Shown here in pieces: positions 14,474 through 16,976 of a stretch of 16,976 nucleotides of DNA. The stretch comes from an uncultured Actinomycetes bacterium (GTDB taxonomy: Bacteria; Actinomycetota; Actinomycetes; S36-B12). Under the pieces are notes generated by a model. That model had not been told where the DNA came from. It saw only the letters and a list, made by a program, of their open reading frames with translations, and searched no databases. Made by a program: the position numbers and the translations under genes. Numbering within the stretch: position 1 is the stretch's first letter; each line of letters opens with the position of its first letter. Location of the stretch: the NCBI GenBank assembly GCA_913061025.1, contig CAJXUJ010000012.1, positions 1-16,976 on the forward strand. The letters are read 5' to 3'.

Positions 14474-15048
14474 TGGGCTTCTTTGACGCTGTGCTCGGTC
14501 GTCGCAAGCCCGCTCGGCCGAACCTCGATTCACTCTTCGCCATTCCTTCCGCGGCCATCACGGTGCAAGCGGCCTTGGACTTTGTTCCCACGGGGCGGGC
14601 CGCGGTGGCATTCCGAGCACCCGAGGGGCGTGCCTTCGCGGACATCGAGTCCGAAGTGCGAGCGCTGCTCGACGCAGACGGCGGTCCACCTGTGGACCTG
14701 GCCGAAGACGGGTTCGGCTTCGATTGGATCGTCATTCGAACCGATCCGGTCGATGTGGCAACCGCGGTGACGGATGCGCACGCGGTCAACACATCACTCG
14801 TTGAATCGGGCTTTGGTCCGCAGTTGCTCTGCTCGCTTGTCTCGTTCCGCGGCCCTGATGATGCGCCCCTGGCGTTGGTCTATCTCTTCAAGGCGGGAAC
14901 GTTCTATCCGTTCGCGCCGATTCCGGCAGCCGACCAAGAGCGGAATAACGTCCTCGAACTCCAGGTACGCGACCTGCTGCAGGGCGAGTTGCCCCTGGAG
15001 AAAGACCTCAGTCGGTGGTTCGCAGTCTGGGACGCACCGGGCCTGTAG
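14473..15048 (+). CDS. pspAB: PspA-associated protein PspAB
   Basis: This 191-residue protein starts MGFFDAVLGRRKPARPNLDSLFAIPSA-like and contains ITVQAALDFVPTGRAAVAFR, VTDAHAVNTSLVESGFGPQLLCSLV, LALVYLFKAGTFYPFAPIP, LELQVRDLL and a closing DLSRWFAVWDAPGL. I recognise this as the PspAB family, conserved beside pspA and htpX in actinobacteria; its molecular role is not established. There is no signal peptide or membrane helix, so it should be cytoplasmic. The start ATG shares its A with the htpX stop. The other usual small partner, PspAA (about 90 residues), is not found in the window. The gene ends 18 bases before the convergent nadA stop. Confidence 0.88.
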   Translation: MGFFDAVLGRRKPARPNLDSLFAIPSAAITVQAALDFVPTGRAAVAFRAPEGRAFADIESEVRALLDADGGPPVDLAEDGFGFDWIVIRTDPVDVATAVTDAHAVNTSLVESGFGPQLLCSLVSFRGPDDAPLALVYLFKAGTFYPFAPIPAADQERNNVLELQVRDLLQGELPLEKDLSRWFAVWDAPGL

Positions 15049-15066
15049 GCGCGTGAGTTGGTTCCG

Positions 15067-16257
15067 TCAGTCGCGGGCGGGTGACGGGCCAGGCAGCGCC
15101 AGCATCCGGTCGAGGGCGACCTTGGCCCAGTGCTGGGTGTCGGGGTCGACCACGATCTGGTTGACCACGTTTCCGGCCACCAGGTTTTCCAGCGACCACA
15201 CCAGGTGCGGCAGGTCGATGCGGTTCATCGTTGAACAAAAACAGACCGTCTTGTCGAGGTAGACGATCTCCTTGTCTGGGTTCTGGAGAGCGAGCCGCTT
15301 GACGAGGTTGAGCTCGGTGCCCACGGCCCAGGCAGAACCGGCGGGTGCGGATTCGATGGCGGCGATGATCTTCTCCGTCGAGCCAACCTGATCGGCCTTC
15401 TCGACCACTGAGTAGTCGCACTCGGGGTGGACGATGACCGTCACATCGGGAACACGCTCGCGGACATCGTCGACGCATTCGGCGGTGAATCGTCCGTGAA
15501 CAGAGCAATGCCCTCGCCAGAGCAGCACCTTCGCATTGCGGATCTGCTCGTCGGTGAGGCCGCCGTTCTCTTTACGGGGGTCATAGACAACGCAGTCGTC
15601 GAGGCTGAGCCCAAGATCACGAACTGCGGTGTTCCGGCCGAGGTGCTGGTCGGGGAGGAAGAGGACCTTGTCGCCCTGTTCGAACGCCCAGGTCATGCTG
15701 CGTTCAGCATTGCTCGATGTGCACACCGAGCCGCCGTTCTTTCCCGTGAAGGACTTGATGGCCGCGCTGGAATTCATGTAGGTGATCGGGATAGTCGTCT
15801 CGGCTACCCCCACCCGCTCGAGCACTCGCCAGCAGTCTTCTACCTGGCCGATCTCAGCCATGTCTGCCATCGAACATCCCGCGGCCATGTCCGGCAGGAT
15901 CACTTTCTGCTCGTCGCTGGTCAGGATGTCCGCACTCTCCGCCATGAAGTGCACACCGCAGAAGACGATGAACTCGGCCTCGGGTCGGGCTGCGGCCTGC
16001 TGGGAGAGTTTGAACGAGTCCCCGGTGACGTCGGCGAATTGGATCACTTCGTCACGCTGGTAGTGGTGCCCGAGGATGAACAGGCGATCGCCCAGAGCTT
16101 CTTTGGCTGCTCTGGCCCGGGCCACCAGGTCGGGATCCGAGGGTGCCGGCAGGTCACCCGGGCACTCGACTCCGCGCTCGCTGTTCGGATCGGACTGCTG
16201 ACCGAGGAGCAGCAGCGCCAGTGGGGTCGGCTCGGGTTCGACGAAGGTGCCTGTCAT
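15067..16257 (-). CDS. nadA: Quinolinate synthase NadA
   Basis: NadA condenses iminoaspartate with dihydroxyacetone phosphate to form quinolinate in de novo NAD synthesis and uses a 4Fe-4S cluster. The 396-residue protein contains LFILGHHYQRDEVIQFAD (59-76), DSFKLSQ, GVHFMAESADIL, DMAAGCSMADMAEI (C128), WRGHCSVHGRF (C251), VHPECDYSVV (C280), GTELNLVKRL and LDKTVCFCSTMNRI (C339, C341). By family pattern the cluster ligands are C128, C251 and C339 or C341. The first 45 residues are a low-conservation extension usual for the long NadA type. No ribosome-binding site precedes ATG 16257; CAGACT at leaderless spacing is an imperfect -10 candidate. NadB and NadC are not in the window. It is divergent from an Fe-S assembly gene. 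Confidence 0.96.
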   Translation of the reverse strand: MTGTFVEPEPTPLALLLLGQQSDPNSERGVECPGDLPAPSDPDLVARARAAKEALGDRLFILGHHYQRDEVIQFADVTGDSFKLSQQAAARPEAEFIVFCGVHFMAESADILTSDEQKVILPDMAAGCSMADMAEIGQVEDCWRVLERVGVAETTIPITYMNSSAAIKSFTGKNGGSVCTSSNAERSMTWAFEQGDKVLFLPDQHLGRNTAVRDLGLSLDDCVVYDPRKENGGLTDEQIRNAKVLLWRGHCSVHGRFTAECVDDVRERVPDVTVIVHPECDYSVVEKADQVGSTEKIIAAIESAPAGSAWAVGTELNLVKRLALQNPDKEIVYLDKTVCFCSTMNRIDLPHLVWSLENLVAGNVVNQIVVDPDTQHWAKVALDRMLALPGPSPARD

Positions 16258-16410
16258 GAGAAGAGTCTGCCAAATGCGGGGTTTCCCACGGGAGGGCGGC
16301 TAGCCCAACAGCGGGGCTCATGCGATAGTGGGAATAGCCAGACCTCGGGGTCGGTTGACGTAGATGTTGACCAAAGCACCACCAAACGCGAGATCGAAGA
16401 GGATGAACAC

Positions 16411-16773
16411 ATGAGTGACGTCATGAGCAGCGACACCACCCAGACGACCGACGGCATCGTCTTGACCGATGAGGCTGCGAGCAAGGTGAAGACTCTTCTC
16501 GAGGCCGAGGGCCGCGATGATCTGACGCTGCGCATCGCAGTGCAGCCGGGTGGATGCTCGGGCCTGCGCTACCAGTTGTTCTTCGATGACCGCAGTCTCG
16601 ACGGCGACGTAGTCAAGGACTTCGGTGGCGTCGGTGTCGTCACCGACCGCATGAGCGCCCCATACCTGAGCGGCGCCACCATCGACTTCGTTGACACCAT
16701 CGAGAAGCAGGGCTTCACCATCGATAACCCCAACGCCACGGGATCGTGCGCGTGCGGAGACTCGTTCCACTAG
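16411..16773 (+). CDS. A-type Fe-S cluster carrier (HesB/IscA/ErpA family)
   Basis: This 120-residue protein is an A-type Fe-S cluster assembly factor, which passes clusters to target enzymes. Core segments are IVLTDEAASKVKTLLEAEG, LRIAVQPGGCSGLRYQLFFDD with C49, and a C-terminal GSCACGDSF with C113 and C115, giving the three conserved cysteines. The N-terminal 14 residues (SDVMSSDTTQTTDG) are an unconserved tail. ATG 16411 has GAGGA at 16399-16403, 7 bases away. Frame runs open upstream through the antisense of nadA, but that is not part of the gene. It is divergent from nadA (153-base gap), a likely client. I leave the symbol empty because ErpA and IscA cannot be separated from sequence alone. 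Confidence 0.92.
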   Translation: MSDVMSSDTTQTTDGIVLTDEAASKVKTLLEAEGRDDLTLRIAVQPGGCSGLRYQLFFDDRSLDGDVVKDFGGVGVVTDRMSAPYLSGATIDFVDTIEKQGFTIDNPNATGSCACGDSFH

Positions 16774-16797
16774 CCCGAACCACTGGTCCGAGTGCAG

Positions 16798-16822
16798 GAC
16801 TAGTTGAAAGTTGTACTAGTCT
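16798..16822 (+). promoter_or_regulatory. Inverted repeat overlapping a predicted leaderless -10 box
   Basis: GACTAGT (16798-16804) and ACTAGTC (16815-16821) are exact reverse complements with a 10-base spacer, which itself carries the end of a short direct repeat AGTTG-AA-AGTTG (16802-16813). The right arm overlaps TAGTCT (16817-16822), a TAnnnT box followed by exactly 6 bases before ATG 16829. A dimeric repressor on this repeat would block polymerase, in the manner of MarR- or TetR-type operators (inference). No good -35 element is visible. Confidence 0.5.
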
Positions 16823-16828
16823 TCTCGT

Positions 16829-16976
16829 ATGTGGAACTCATCTGCGCCTGCGGCTGCCTTCCTCGAGGCTGAGGCGGATCTCGTCACCCGAGCCCGCCGC
16901 CGCGAGAACTGGGGACCCGAGCACGGGCCGATGCCGTCGATATTTCTCAGCCACGGCGCCCCACCGTTGTTCGAGA
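16829..16976 (+). CDS. LigB-type (DOPA-like) extradiol dioxygenase, N-terminal part
   Basis: The gene runs off the window, leaving 49 residues. It reads MWNSSAPAAAFLEAEADLV, then RARRRENWGPEHGP and MPSIFLSHGAPPLFE. The last segment is the typical start of class III extradiol ring-cleavage dioxygenases of the LigB / 4,5-DOPA dioxygenase (YgiD) group, in which the His of SHGAP is a metal ligand. These enzymes open catechol-type rings. Most relatives begin close to this segment, so the in-frame ATG 16931 is an alternative start; ATG 16829 is preferred because a TAGTCT box lies at leaderless spacing, and no ribosome-binding site precedes either clearly. Identity rests on about 15 residues. Confidence 0.6.
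   Translation, partial: MWNSSAPAAAFLEAEADLVTRARRRENWGPEHGPMPSIFLSHGAPPLFE

Noticed and set aside
13907..14533. 208-residue minus-strand frame opposite htpX
   Set aside because: Shadow of htpX with Arg/Asp/His-rich composition and no motif.
15427..16410. Long plus-strand frame through nadA fused in frame to the IscA-type gene
   Set aside because: It is the antisense of nadA, lacks family similarity, and the carrier has its own ribosome-binding site and start at 16411.

Overview
The window looks like a chromosomal segment of a high-GC actinobacterium (Actinomycetota). The evidence is combined: a fused coenzyme F420 gene (FbiC), the DUF3043 family, a PspA-HtpX-PspAB envelope-stress set, AroA and HisN of mycobacterial type, frequent GTG starts, and several genes that look leaderless (a TAnnnT box ending 6 nt before the start codon). 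Coding density is very high, no gap exceeds 300 bases, and I see no rRNA, tRNA, CRISPR array, integrase or insertion sequence.

Layout. Bases 1-216 are the end of a rhodanese-domain gene, followed by a perfect 10-bp inverted repeat. Bases 340-4879 (+) form a tightly coupled four-gene operon: fbiC (F0 synthase), a DUF1185/'amino acid synthesis' protein, an EthD-family protein and a cytochrome P450. Three convergent minus-strand genes follow: a two-CBS-domain protein, hisN, and a gene for a secreted protein with a RebB-like (R-body) domain. A divergent DUF2231 membrane protein gene starts at 7008. A minus-strand block then runs leftward from 11951 to 7506: DUF3043 membrane protein, beta-CASP metallo-beta-lactamase nuclease, aroA, rsgA. 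From 12075 to 15048 (+) lies an envelope-stress cluster: pspA, an alpha/beta hydrolase, htpX, pspAB. Next come nadA (-) and a divergent IscA/ErpA-type gene (+), a natural pairing of a 4Fe-4S enzyme with an Fe-S assembly protein. The window ends in the start of a LigB/DOPA-type extradiol dioxygenase gene, whose apparent leaderless promoter overlaps an inverted repeat.

How the genes may work together. Most of the window is housekeeping: histidine, aromatic amino acid and NAD biosynthesis, ribosome maturation, RNA processing and membrane protection. Three places stand out. First, F420 synthesis is tied by overlapping start/stop codons to a P450, an EthD protein and a DUF1185 protein, which suggests a dedicated redox or catabolic role. 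Second, a RebB-like domain occurs alone, behind a signal peptide and with a C-terminal extension carrying a 15-bp tandem repeat, rather than in a set of small cytoplasmic Reb proteins. Third, an alpha/beta hydrolase with an unusual nucleophile elbow sits inside the psp cluster, while the usual small partner PspAA is not in the window. All functions are inferred from motifs and remembered family sequences; no database search was made.
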